DNA from: an uncultured Ruminococcus sp.
GTDB taxonomy: Bacteria; Bacillota; Clostridia; Oscillospirales; Acutalibacteraceae
Length of the DNA: 6,114 bases
Assembly: GCA_946414115.1 (NCBI GenBank)
Contig: CAMKNF010000118.1
Location: 1-6,114 of the forward strand
Direction of reading: 5' to 3'
The notes under the pieces: generated by a model
The model's database searches: none
What the model saw: only the letters and a program-made list of their open reading frames with translations
What the model was told of the DNA's origin: nothing
Shown: positions 1 to 5,830 of the stretch, piece by piece
Layout: each line of letters opens with the position of its first letter
Numbering within the stretch: position 1 is the first letter of the stretch
Made by a program: the position numbers and the translations under genes

Positions 1-18
1 TACTTTTTATTTTTTGTA

Positions 19-54
19 GGCTCTATTTGTTACCCCAACATTTATTATAGAGCC
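19..54 (-). terminator. stem-loop just after lysC, possible transcript end without a U-tract
   Basis: An 8-bp perfect inverted repeat, GGCTCTAT (19-26) and ATAGAGCC (47-54), lies 19 bases beyond the lysC stop codon. Its loop holds a second small stem, TGTT (28-31) with AACA (37-40), around ACCCC. The flanks are a T-run on the left and seven A on the right, so on either strand the U-run comes before the stem and an A-rich stretch follows it. That is the reverse of a classical intrinsic terminator. The position suits the end of the hom-lysC transcript, but the stem may instead protect a 3' end or belong to a neighbouring gene outside the window. Confidence 0.35.
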
Positions 55-73
55 AAAAAAATTATCTTTTGGA

Positions 74-544
74 TTAGTCAAAGAACTTTGCGTGGATTGC
101 AGAAACTGCCTTGTCGGCGTCGGCTGCGTCGATAAGAACGGAAACCTTGATTTCGCTTGTGCTTATCATCTGGATGTTAATCTGTGCGTCATAGAGAGCC
201 TCAAACATCTTTGTTGCAACGCCTGCGTGGCTTTCCATACCTGCGCCAACGATCGAAATCTTTGCAACGTTGTCGTCGTAGAGAACCTCTGCTGCACCGA
301 GGTTTTCCATATAGTCCTTAAGGCAGGCAACAGCTTCCTGTCCTCTGTCCTTTGCTACTGTAAAGCTGATGTCCTTCTTGCCGTCGTGACCGATTGACTG
401 AAGGATAATATCAACATTAATATCCTTTGCAGAAAGCTTTGAGAACATCTTGAAAGCAAGACCGGGAAGGTTGGGAATACCCGTTACAGATATTCTTGCT
501 ACCTCTGTATCTTTAGCAACACCGCTGATTAACATTTTCTCCAT
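74..544 (-). CDS. lysC: aspartokinase beta subunit from an in-frame internal start in lysC (predicted)
   Basis: Codon 246 of lysC is ATG (542-544), and AAAGGAG at 554-560 precedes it with a 9-base gap, as good a Shine-Dalgarno as those at the gene starts here. Initiation there would give a 156-residue protein consisting almost wholly of the two ACT domains. Bacillus subtilis aspartokinase II and Corynebacterium LysC are alpha2-beta2 enzymes whose beta subunit is made from such an internal start; in B. subtilis it is also near residue 246 of a 408-residue alpha chain. By analogy the product would pair with the alpha-chain ACT domains to form the regulatory site. The signal is seen directly and the product is inferred. 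A second ATG at codon 249 (533-535), preceded by GGAG, is a less likely start. The site also encodes Lys-Glu-Lys, so chance is possible. Confidence 0.65.
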   Translation of the reverse strand: MEKMLISGVAKDTEVARISVTGIPNLPGLAFKMFSKLSAKDINVDIILQSIGHDGKKDISFTVAKDRGQEAVACLKDYMENLGAAEVLYDDNVAKISIVGAGMESHAGVATKMFEALYDAQINIQMISTSEIKVSVLIDAADADKAVSAIHAKFFD

Positions 545-1279
545 TTTTGTTTTCTCCTTTACTATTGTACCCGAAGCCTTAGCCATACTCGAAAGCACTT
601 CAAGCTCGATGTTATATTTTTTAGCCATTTCAACCGAACGGTTGTTAAGAACCTGAGCGCCGAGTGTGGCAAGCTCAAGCATTTCGTCATAGGAAATTTC
701 TTTGAGTTTCCGTGCGTTTTTTACCTTTCTGGGGTCTGCTGTGTAAACGCCCTCAACGTCTGTGTAAATCTGGCACAAGTCAGCGTGCATTGAAGCGGCA
801 ATAGCAACTGCGCTTGTGTCGGAGCCGCCTCTGCCGAGTGTTGTAACGTCGCCGTACTTGGAAAGTCCCTGGAAGCCTGCTACAACAACAATGTTCTTCT
901 TGTCAAGCTCACGTCTGATTCTTGAAGCGTCAACCCTTTTGATTCTTGCACTTGTGTGTGCGGAAGTGGTTTCAAAGCCTGCCTGCCAACCGAGCAGTGA
1001 TACTGCGTGGTAGCCGAGCTTTTCAATTGCCATTGCAAGAAGTGAAATTGAAATCTGCTCGCCTGCGGCAAGAAGCATATCCTTTTCACGGCGTGAAGCG
1101 TTGGGATTAATCTCCTGCGCCTTTTCGATAAGGTCGTCTGTTGTGTCGCCCTGTGCAGATACAACAACTACAACGTCGTTGCCCTTTGCAAAGGTGTCCG
1201 TTACGATTTTCGCAACGTTCATTACACGCTCGGCGTTGGCAACAGAGCTGCCGCCGAATTTCTGAACTATCAAACTCAT
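74..1279 (-). CDS. lysC: aspartate kinase (aspartokinase, LysC type, alpha subunit)
   Basis: This 401-residue enzyme phosphorylates L-aspartate with ATP, the first committed step towards lysine, threonine, methionine and diaminopimelate for the cell wall. The amino acid kinase domain fills about residues 1-240: KFGGSS at 7-12, SAQGDTTDDL at 41-50 (the family usually has SAMG, so Gln43 is a small deviation), AAGEQIS at 71-77, TLGRGGSDTSA at 147-157 and YTDVEGVYTADPR at 172-184. Two ACT domains follow, about 263-335 and 340-401, the expected allosteric amino acid site. Length and layout match monofunctional Bacillus/Corynebacterium LysC rather than fused ThrA. The ATG at 1277-1279 is preceded by AGAGGAG (1290-1296) at good spacing, and the protein opens right before the KFGGSS strand. 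It lies 95 bp downstream of hom on the same strand, probably in one transcript. The effector (lysine, threonine or both) cannot be read from sequence. Confidence 0.97.
   Translation of the reverse strand: MSLIVQKFGGSSVANAERVMNVAKIVTDTFAKGNDVVVVVSAQGDTTDDLIEKAQEINPNASRREKDMLLAAGEQISISLLAMAIEKLGYHAVSLLGWQAGFETTSAHTSARIKRVDASRIRRELDKKNIVVVAGFQGLSKYGDVTTLGRGGSDTSAVAIAASMHADLCQIYTDVEGVYTADPRKVKNARKLKEISYDEMLELATLGAQVLNNRSVEMAKKYNIELEVLSSMAKASGTIVKEKTKMEKMLISGVAKDTEVARISVTGIPNLPGLAFKMFSKLSAKDINVDIILQSIGHDGKKDISFTVAKDRGQEAVACLKDYMENLGAAEVLYDDNVAKISIVGAGMESHAGVATKMFEALYDAQINIQMISTSEIKVSVLIDAADADKAVSAIHAKFFD
554..560 (-). promoter_or_regulatory. internal ribosome binding site inside lysC
   Basis: AAAGGAG on the minus strand, inside the lysC reading frame, lies 9 bases before the in-frame ATG of codon 246. 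It falls in the linker between the kinase domain and the first ACT domain, where a start would release an intact regulatory module. Confidence 0.65.
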
Positions 1280-1312
1280 TTACTCAATACTCCTCTTTTG
1301 TTTTTATAGGAA

Positions 1313-1336
1313 TTTGCGCCGATTAGCTCGGGCAAA
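1313..1336 (-). other. bulged hairpin in the hom-lysC spacer
   Basis: TTTGC (1313-1317) and CCGA (1319-1322) pair with TCGG (1328-1331) and GCAAA (1332-1336), a 9-bp stem with one bulged base at 1318 and a 5-base loop. In the minus-strand transcript it sits about 16 bases before the lysC Shine-Dalgarno. No U-run follows, so it does not look like a terminator. It may be a processing or stability element that sets the lysC level relative to hom. The spacer is too short for a lysine riboswitch or T-box, and I see no confident promoter in it. Confidence 0.45.
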
Positions 1337-1374
1337 ATAAGTTAAGCAATATCTAATATTTCTGCCTGACTTTA

Positions 1375-2610
1375 TTATAAATCACCAATGCGGATTGTTG
1401 AAAGAACTTCAACGCCTTCATTTTTGAGTGCTTCGATTTTCTCTGTAATATCGCCGAAGGGCATTTCAGTTGTAACAAATGCAGCTTCGTCAGCAGGAAC
1501 ATCTTCTCTTTTGATTACGCTGATTGCGCCGAAAAGCTTTTCCGCTTTGTCAAGAGCACTTTCGCCCTTGATGCGAACGTAAACGGCTGTTTTTGACTCT
1601 GTGTAGGGAATGATGTTGCTGCCGTTTCCGTCTGCCCAGAAAAGGAATTTTCTGGTTTTGAGGTGCTTACAGCAGTCAACGACGTCTGCAACAACTGCGC
1701 TTGCAGTGGGAAGCTTACCTGCGCCCTTGCCGTAGAATACTACGTCGCCTGTGCAGTCGCCTCTTACCATAATTCCGTTGAACTCGTTGTCAATATTTGC
1801 AAGCTGGCTCATATTCGGAACGAACATAGGAGCAACAAGAATGTCAATTTTGCCGCTGTCAAGGCGCTTAACCTTGCCGATAAGCTTGATTACGCAGTTG
1901 AACGCCTCGGCATACTTTACGTCCTCAAGAGTGATGTTTGTAATACCCTCGGTATGTACCGAATCGGGATAAACGTGCTTGCCGAATGCAAGGGAAGCGA
2001 GAATACAGATTTTGCGGCAAGCGTCGTGACCCTCAATATCTGCCGCAGGATTTCTCTCTGCAAAGCCGAGATCCTGCGCAAGCTTTAATGCGTCCTCAAA
2101 CTGCATACCGTCCTCAATCATTTTAGTAAGGATAAAGTTTGTTGTGCCGTTTAAGATACCTGCAATTTCATAAACTATGTTAGCTACAAGGCACTGGCTC
2201 ATAGGACGGATAATCGGAATACCGCCGCCTACAGACGCCTCGAAAAGGAAGTTTACGTTTTCTTCCTTTGCTATTGCAAGAAGCTCTGCGCCGTGTGCCG
2301 CAACAAGCTCCTTGTTGGAGGTTACAACGCTTTTGCCTGCCTTTAAGCACTGCTTTACAAAGTCGTAGGCAGGATTCAAGCCGCCCATAACCTCAACAAC
2401 AACTCTGACCTCACGGTCATTGATGATGTCGTTGAAGTCTTTTGTAAATCTGTCGGCAAGAGGACTGTCGGGAAATTCACGCAAATCAAGAATGTGCTTG
2501 ATGTAAATTTCCTCGCCGAGACTTGCAAAAAGCTTCTGTTTGTGTGTTGTGAGGATTTCGGCTACGCCTGAGCCCACAACTCCGTGTCCCATTATTGCTA
2601 CTGAAACCAT
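1375..2610 (-). CDS. hom: homoserine dehydrogenase
   Basis: This 411-residue cytosolic enzyme reduces L-aspartate 4-semialdehyde to L-homoserine with NAD(P)H, the branch point towards threonine and methionine. A Rossmann nucleotide-binding domain opens the protein (GHGVVGSG at 8-15), followed by VVTSNKELVAAHG at 95-107. The catalytic domain shows FEASVGGGIPII at 123-134, NGTTN at 154-158 and the signature from GFAERNP (182-188) through DIEGHDACRK (191-200). Asp196 and Lys200 fit the catalytic pair; Asn187 replaces the Asp common at this place. An ACT domain covers about 342-411, so feedback control, usually by threonine, is likely. The length is slightly below the 430-445 of Bacillus and Corynebacterium forms. 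The ATG at 2608-2610 has only modest upstream signals (AGGT at 2617-2620, AAAGG at 2623-2627), but it starts exactly at the first Rossmann strand. lysC follows after 95 bp; no thrB or thrC is in view. Confidence 0.96.
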   Translation of the reverse strand: MVSVAIMGHGVVGSGVAEILTTHKQKLFASLGEEIYIKHILDLREFPDSPLADRFTKDFNDIINDREVRVVVEVMGGLNPAYDFVKQCLKAGKSVVTSNKELVAAHGAELLAIAKEENVNFLFEASVGGGIPIIRPMSQCLVANIVYEIAGILNGTTNFILTKMIEDGMQFEDALKLAQDLGFAERNPAADIEGHDACRKICILASLAFGKHVYPDSVHTEGITNITLEDVKYAEAFNCVIKLIGKVKRLDSGKIDILVAPMFVPNMSQLANIDNEFNGIMVRGDCTGDVVFYGKGAGKLPTASAVVADVVDCCKHLKTRKFLFWADGNGSNIIPYTESKTAVYVRIKGESALDKAEKLFGAISVIKREDVPADEAAFVTTEMPFGDITEKIEALKNEGVEVLSTIRIGDL

Positions 2611-2656
2611 ATCTTTACCTAACCTTTCAGATTATTTGTATATTGATTACTTGACG

Positions 2657-2735
2657 TGTAGGGAACAGTCTTGACTGTTCCGAATCAATAGAAGTATGCT
2701 GTGATTCAGCGGAACGGTCAAGACCGTTCCCTACA
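2657..2735. repeat. 79-bp double-palindrome intergenic repeat (MITE/REP-like)
   Basis: The element lies between the PBP stop and the hom start and begins and ends with TGTAGGG / CCCTACA. Each half holds its own perfect 9-bp palindrome: GGAACAGTC-TT-GACTGTTCC at 2662-2681 and GGAACGGTC-AA-GACCGTTCC at 2711-2730. The halves are also inverted copies of each other, with an inner GAATCA (2682-2687) and TGATTC (2702-2707). They differ at two positions only, and those two form one base pair, A-T on the left and G-C on the right, so each arm stays perfectly paired. It has no open reading frame and no U-run, so it is not an evident terminator. Similar GTAGGGAACGGTC-type repeats are, to my memory, scattered between genes in Ruminococcaceae; the copy number here cannot be checked. 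Confidence 0.8.
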
Positions 2736-2774
2736 TTATTTGTAAAAGCTACTTAATAGTTGTGTTGATTATAA

Positions 2775-5165
2775 CTATTCTGCGGGAGCAGGTTCGGGCG
2801 TGTCGCTGCCTTCGCCGCCTCCGCCTTCGGGGGTACTGCTTTCGCCGCTGTGTTCACCGCCGGAGCTTTCACCGCCGCTGCTTTCGCCGCCGGAGTTTTC
2901 TCCTTCGCTGCTTTCGCCGCCGCTGTTCTCACCACCGGAGTTTTCGCCGCCGCCGGTTTCTCCACCGCCTGATTCTCCGCCGGAATTATAGTAGCTGTAG
3001 TTGCTGTTGGCTGCGTTATAGTCGTAATATCCGCCCATAGCAGGCATATTGTCCTCGGTGTAGTAGCCTATATACTTGCCCATCGGACTGTCGGTTGTAA
3101 CTATAAGTCCGTTATACGGGTTGTACTGTGCTTCAACAAGATTTGGTGAGAGGTTGTATTCCTTTTGTTCCTTGCCCTCAAGGTACTTGCCCATAACATT
3201 TGAGAAGAATCTTGCAGATGTTGAGGTGTTGCTTATGCTGGCAGGCTGGTCAAATCCGCACCAGGTAGCCATTGTTGCATAGGGGGAAAGACCGCAGAAC
3301 CATGAGTCCTTGTCTTCGTCGGTTGTACCTGTTTTTCCTATAATATCCCAACCGCTGATTCTTGAATACTGTGCATTTGTGTGGGCACTGTTTGTTACGT
3401 TGTAGCTTAAAAGCCTGTTCATAATCGAGGCAGTTTCGGCTGAATAAGCCTGTTTCGGAACAGCCTCACGGTTATCAATAATAATGTTATCCTCGGAGTC
3501 GGTTACATAATAGTAGGTGTAAGGCTCATAGTAAAGACCGCCGTTGCCGAGGTAATTGTAAGACGCCGCCATTTCTCTGACGGAAACACCGCCGTTCATA
3601 CCACCCATTGAAAGTGCACCTGTGTTTTGTGTATCCTGCTCGGAAAGACTCTTGAATCCCATCTTTGTAACAGCCTGCTCATATGCAACCGACGGACCGC
3701 CGATTAAGTTCATAGTCTGGACTGCTGTTGCGTTTGATGACCATTCAATTGCATCGGGCAGGAGCATATCGCCCTTGTAGCCGTAATAGACGTTGTTTGG
3801 TCCGGAAACCAGCTGGCCGTTTTCATACTTCCAGTTATCAACGGGTTCGTCCTTTACAACCGATGAATAGTAGAGCAATTTATTGTCTATTGCGTAGGGG
3901 TAAACAATTACGGGCTTGATTGATGAACCGGGCTGTAGCTTGGAATGCGTTGCTCTGTCCCATTCAAGCGCCTGAGTTTTCTTCTTTGAGCTTCCGACGG
4001 TTGCGATAACTCTGCCGTCAAAGCCCATAAGCACCGAGCCAATCTGAAGATCATAATCATAGCTTTTGTCAATACTCTGCGCAGCCTCTTCCATATAGCT
4101 CTGCATTTTTTCGTCCATTGCGCAGTAGATTTTCAGGCCTTCCGTGTAAAGCTTTTCGGAGGCAGCCTCCTCGCTGATGTTGTAATACAGCGCAAGATCC
4201 TCTCGAAGGTCATAGAACACCTGGTCAATGTACCAGTTCTGAACGTAATCGTTATCGTCGTCATCTTCTTTGGTGTTTTTGAATCCGACAAACGTCATAT
4301 TTGCCGACTCTTTCATAGCATTGTCGTACTCGGACTTTGTAATCTTGCCCTGATCGTACATCTCATTAATTACAATTTCACGGCGTTGCTTGTTATTATC
4401 GGGATAAACAAGAGGATTCCACAAGGACGGATTCTGCGTAATGCCGGCAATAGCTGCACATTCTGCAATTGAGCAGTCCTTGATGCTCTTGTCAAAATAC
4501 AGCTGTGCGGCTGACTCAACGCCCTGACAGTTGTTGCCGAAGTTTACAACGTTGAGATACGCCTCAAGAATCTGGTCCTTTGTATATTCGTCCTCAAGCT
4601 TTAAAGCCTTGCAGATTTCACGAAGCTTACGGTTGATAGAAACCTCGTTGTCGTCGGTTATGTTCTTTATAAGCTGCTGGGTGATTGTCGAACCGCCGTA
4701 GGTGTCCTCGCCTGTAGCAAGGTTTACAACAGCCGACAGCGTTCTTGCCCAGTCAACGCCGTTGTGTTCGTAGAAACGCTTGTCCTCAATTGCGACAACA
4801 GCGTCCTTCATAGCCTGCGGAATATCCTGATTGTCAACCCAGATTCGGTTTTCGGTGCTGTAAAGCGTCTGATATTCCTTGAACTCGCCCGTTTCATCAT
4901 CCTTTATATAGATAAAGCTTGTCTGATTAAGCGACTTTGCCTTGAGGTCAATGCCCGTCGGCTCGGAGGCGAGTGTGAAAATGTAGATTGAAAGTGAAAT
5001 GCCTGCTATGAAAAGTGCGACAAAGCAGATTGTAAATGCGGTGAGCAGAAATTTAAACAGCCCTTTAAAAAATCTTTTTGCTCCGCTTTCGCTGTTTTCG
5101 TTAATACCGGTATCGGCAGATTTGTCCGTGTAACGGCTTATGTCTGTTTCACGTTTGTTACGCAT
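2775..5165 (-). CDS. class A penicillin-binding protein (PBP1A-like transglycosylase/transpeptidase)
   Basis: This 796-residue bifunctional enzyme of the outer membrane face polymerises lipid II glycan chains and cross-links their peptides. A charged cytoplasmic N-terminus (1-35) is followed by one membrane anchor (about 37-65). The GT51 domain shows AVVAIEDKRFYEHNGVD at 122-138 (catalytic Glu127), GGSTITQQLIKN at 157-168, RKLRE at 179-183 (Glu183 fits the second conserved Glu), LEAYLN at 200-205 and GVESAAQLYF at 215-224. The transpeptidase domain has all three penicillin-binding motifs: SSIK (Ser414 nucleophile, Lys417), SSN (476-478) and KTG (611-613). An acidic run, EDDDDND (300-306), lies between the domains. 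From about 727 the chain ends in a 70-residue Gly/Ser/Glu-rich tail. The ATG at 5163-5165 has AAAGGAG (5171-5177) five bases upstream. It is divergent from the BofC-like gene and is followed by hom after a repeat element. The function is certain; a specific pbp symbol is not assigned. Confidence 0.96.
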   Translation of the reverse strand: MRNKRETDISRYTDKSADTGINENSESGAKRFFKGLFKFLLTAFTICFVALFIAGISLSIYIFTLASEPTGIDLKAKSLNQTSFIYIKDDETGEFKEYQTLYSTENRIWVDNQDIPQAMKDAVVAIEDKRFYEHNGVDWARTLSAVVNLATGEDTYGGSTITQQLIKNITDDNEVSINRKLREICKALKLEDEYTKDQILEAYLNVVNFGNNCQGVESAAQLYFDKSIKDCSIAECAAIAGITQNPSLWNPLVYPDNNKQRREIVINEMYDQGKITKSEYDNAMKESANMTFVGFKNTKEDDDDNDYVQNWYIDQVFYDLREDLALYYNISEEAASEKLYTEGLKIYCAMDEKMQSYMEEAAQSIDKSYDYDLQIGSVLMGFDGRVIATVGSSKKKTQALEWDRATHSKLQPGSSIKPVIVYPYAIDNKLLYYSSVVKDEPVDNWKYENGQLVSGPNNVYYGYKGDMLLPDAIEWSSNATAVQTMNLIGGPSVAYEQAVTKMGFKSLSEQDTQNTGALSMGGMNGGVSVREMAASYNYLGNGGLYYEPYTYYYVTDSEDNIIIDNREAVPKQAYSAETASIMNRLLSYNVTNSAHTNAQYSRISGWDIIGKTGTTDEDKDSWFCGLSPYATMATWCGFDQPASISNTSTSARFFSNVMGKYLEGKEQKEYNLSPNLVEAQYNPYNGLIVTTDSPMGKYIGYYTEDNMPAMGGYYDYNAANSNYSYYNSGGESGGGETGGGENSGGENSGGESSEGENSGGESSGGESSGGEHSGESSTPEGGGGEGSDTPEPAPAE
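2835..2975 (-). repeat. 15-bp tandem repeats coding a Glu-x-Ser-Gly-Gly tail on the PBP
   Basis: PBP residues 731-777 consist of pentapeptide units of the form E-(S/N/T)-(S/G)-G-G: ESGGG, ETGGG, ENSGG twice, ESSEG, ENSGG, ESSGG twice, then a short EHSG and ESS. The DNA behind them is a degenerate 15-bp repeat. A Gly/Pro/Glu stretch ending PEPAPAE closes the protein. The tail is predicted disordered, acidic and extracellular, perhaps a spacer into the wall. Slippage among the units could change its length between strains without breaking the frame. Confidence 0.85.
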
Positions 5166-5236
5166 ATTTACTCCTTTAACGGCAACTTGCCTGTTTTAGA
5201 CCTTATGAATAATAAAGTCTTTATAATACAATTATG

Positions 5237-5266
5237 TTGATAAAATAGAGTAAAAAACACTATTAA
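5237..5266 (+). promoter_or_regulatory. candidate sigma-A promoter towards the BofC-like gene
   Basis: TTGATA (5237-5242, five of six to TTGACA) and TATTAA (5261-5266, four of six to TATAAT) are 18 bp apart on the plus strand. A start near 5273 would give a leader of about 155 bases. The region is AT-rich, so such matches arise easily. Confidence 0.3.
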
Positions 5267-5270
5267 TAGT
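5259..5270. promoter_or_regulatory. 12-bp perfect palindrome between divergent promoters, possible operator
   Basis: ACTATTAATAGT is a perfect palindrome. It covers the candidate plus-strand -10 box and lies one base from the candidate minus-strand extended -10 at 5272-5280, over that promoter's expected start point. A protein bound here could affect both the PBP gene and the BofC-like gene. The AT-rich setting weakens the case, and no known regulator site is recognised. Confidence 0.3.
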
Positions 5271-5271
5271 T

Positions 5272-5280
5272 ATTATAGCA
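5272..5280 (-). promoter_or_regulatory. extended -10 promoter for the PBP gene
   Basis: On the minus strand the sequence TGCTATAAT is a perfect extended -10 (TGnTATAAT). The -35 region upstream is weak, which this promoter class tolerates. Transcription would start near 5265, giving a leader of about 100 bases before the PBP start. Confidence 0.45.
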
Positions 5281-5362
5281 CCTCAAATGAAAAAAATAAA
5301 TATCTTAAATCAAATTTTTATTAAAAAATATAGAGTTTTGGCGATTGTTTTTTATATAAAAG

Positions 5363-5376
5363 GGTGAATATTCACC
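5363..5376. promoter_or_regulatory. 14-bp perfect palindrome upstream of the BofC-like gene, possible operator or hairpin
   Basis: GGTGAATATTCACC is a perfect palindrome; the flanks AAAAG and TCTTTT extend the symmetry with one wobble and one mismatch. It ends 51 bases before the BofC-like start codon. It resembles a Rex site (TTGTGAA-N4-TTCACAA) but has two bases instead of four between the half-sites, so I do not assign it. As RNA it could form a short hairpin followed by UCUUUU. Confidence 0.4.
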
Positions 5377-5394
5377 TCTTTTCGGGAAAAACTA
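5366..5394 (+). promoter_or_regulatory. candidate forespore sigma-G-like promoter for the BofC-like gene
   Basis: GAATA (5366-5370) fits the sigma-G -35 pattern gHATR, and AAAACTA (5388-5394) matches the CATnhTA -10 pattern except for the C and T; the spacer is 17 bp where 18 is usual. A start near 5401 would leave a leader of about 26 bases with the Shine-Dalgarno inside it, which is sensible geometry. Bacillus bofC is transcribed in the forespore, which is why I looked for this. It remains weak. Confidence 0.2.
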
Positions 5395-5427
5395 CGGGTA
5401 ATAAGCGTTCAAAGTGAGGAATTAAAT

Positions 5428-5745
5428 ATGAAAAAGCTGGTACTTATTACGGGAATAATACTTATGGTGTGCCTTTTTACAAGCGTTTATGCCGCTCCTG
5501 CGGCAACTGTCGGCACTCAGGTATCGGTTACTGATGAAAACAAAGGCAATGAAAATGAAGTCTTTGTTCTGAAATCCGAAAACAATTACATTGTTGTTTA
5601 CAAATTCGGCGAAAATACTCCGTATATGACGACTGATACGCTTGTCAGCACGCTTCCGAAAGGGGATATTATGCTGCTTGAAAAGGGAATAGAGGTAAAG
5701 GGAGAAGAAAATCTCAAAAAATCGCTGGAGGATTTTTGCAGCTGA
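5428..5745 (+). CDS. small exported protein with a BofC C-terminal-like domain
   Basis: This is a 105-residue protein. Residues 1-22 form a clear Sec signal peptide (MKK, hydrophobic core, then SVYA before APAA), so the mature part of about 83 residues acts outside the membrane. Residues 45-105 resemble the BofC C-terminal domain common in clostridial genomes: a VFVLKSENNYIVVYKFG strand pair, LVSTLP at 72-77, LLEKGIEV at 83-90 and a terminal LEDFCS. In Bacillus, BofC is a forespore protein that restrains SpoIVB signalling in the pro-sigma-K checkpoint; many stand-alone clostridial copies have no known role, so no function is claimed. Cys15 in the signal lacks a proper lipobox (LMVC). GAGGA (5416-5420) lies seven bases before the ATG. 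It is divergent from the PBP gene, and no clear terminator follows. The gene is real beyond reasonable doubt; the family call comes from memory of the motif. Confidence 0.8.
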   Translation: MKKLVLITGIILMVCLFTSVYAAPAATVGTQVSVTDENKGNENEVFVLKSENNYIVVYKFGENTPYMTTDTLVSTLPKGDIMLLEKGIEVKGEENLKKSLEDFCS

Positions 5746-5804
5746 TATTATTATCGGTTTTATTTGCTTTTATATTGGTAATAAAAGGGGTATTATCCAA
5801 AAAG

Positions 5805-5830
5805 TTGAACATATATATTGACTTTTGAAC
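5805..5830. promoter_or_regulatory. repeated TTGAAC around the fabK -35, possible operator
   Basis: TTGAAC occurs at 5805-5810 and 5825-5830, exactly 20 bp apart or about two helical turns, with the -35 box between them. An overlapping inverted pair, AAAAGT (5800-5805) and ACTTTT (5821-5826), is also present. The layout suits a regulator touching one face of the helix. Fatty acid genes in Firmicutes are often controlled by FabT (MarR family) or FapR, but I cannot match either consensus well. Confidence 0.3.

Noticed and set aside
92..397. Plus-strand open frame of 101 codons, Cys-rich
   Set aside because: It lies entirely antisense to lysC, whose kinase and ACT domains are intact; no ribosome site or recognisable protein.
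880..1167. Second minus-strand frame of 95 codons inside lysC
   Set aside because: An out-of-frame shadow within a well-supported gene; it matches nothing and no frameshift is needed.
1280..1374. Lysine riboswitch or T-box ahead of lysC
   Set aside because: 95 bases is too short for either, and none of their conserved elements is seen.
1663..2088. Plus-strand open frame of 141 codons, the longest antisense frame
   Set aside because: Fully antisense to hom, which has all its motifs; the composition looks like a mirrored coding strand.
2611..2656. Promoter for hom downstream of the repeat element
   Set aside because: A TATACA-like -10 exists, but the base run 17 bp upstream is not a credible -35; AT-rich chance match.
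2753..2965. Minus-strand frame rich in Ala, Lys and Pro, looking like a histone H1 tail
   Set aside because: It is the shifted reading of the 15-bp repeats coding the PBP tail; the PBP frame runs unbroken to its stop, so the likeness comes from repetition.
2762..3040. Plus-strand Arg/Cys-rich and Pro/Ser-rich frames over the PBP tail
   Set aside because: Both are complements of the same tandem repeats, with no ribosome site or independent support.
5461..5475. Lipoprotein signal in the BofC-like protein (Cys15)
   Set aside because: The residues before the Cys (LMV) do not fit the lipobox, which needs Gly, Ala or Ser at -1; the VYA-APA cleavage site is a better fit.
5746..5800. Intrinsic terminator after the BofC-like gene
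   Set aside because: Only weak AT-rich pairings are present, such as CTTTTAT (5767-5773) with ATAAAAG (5781-5787), followed by GGGG instead of a U-run.
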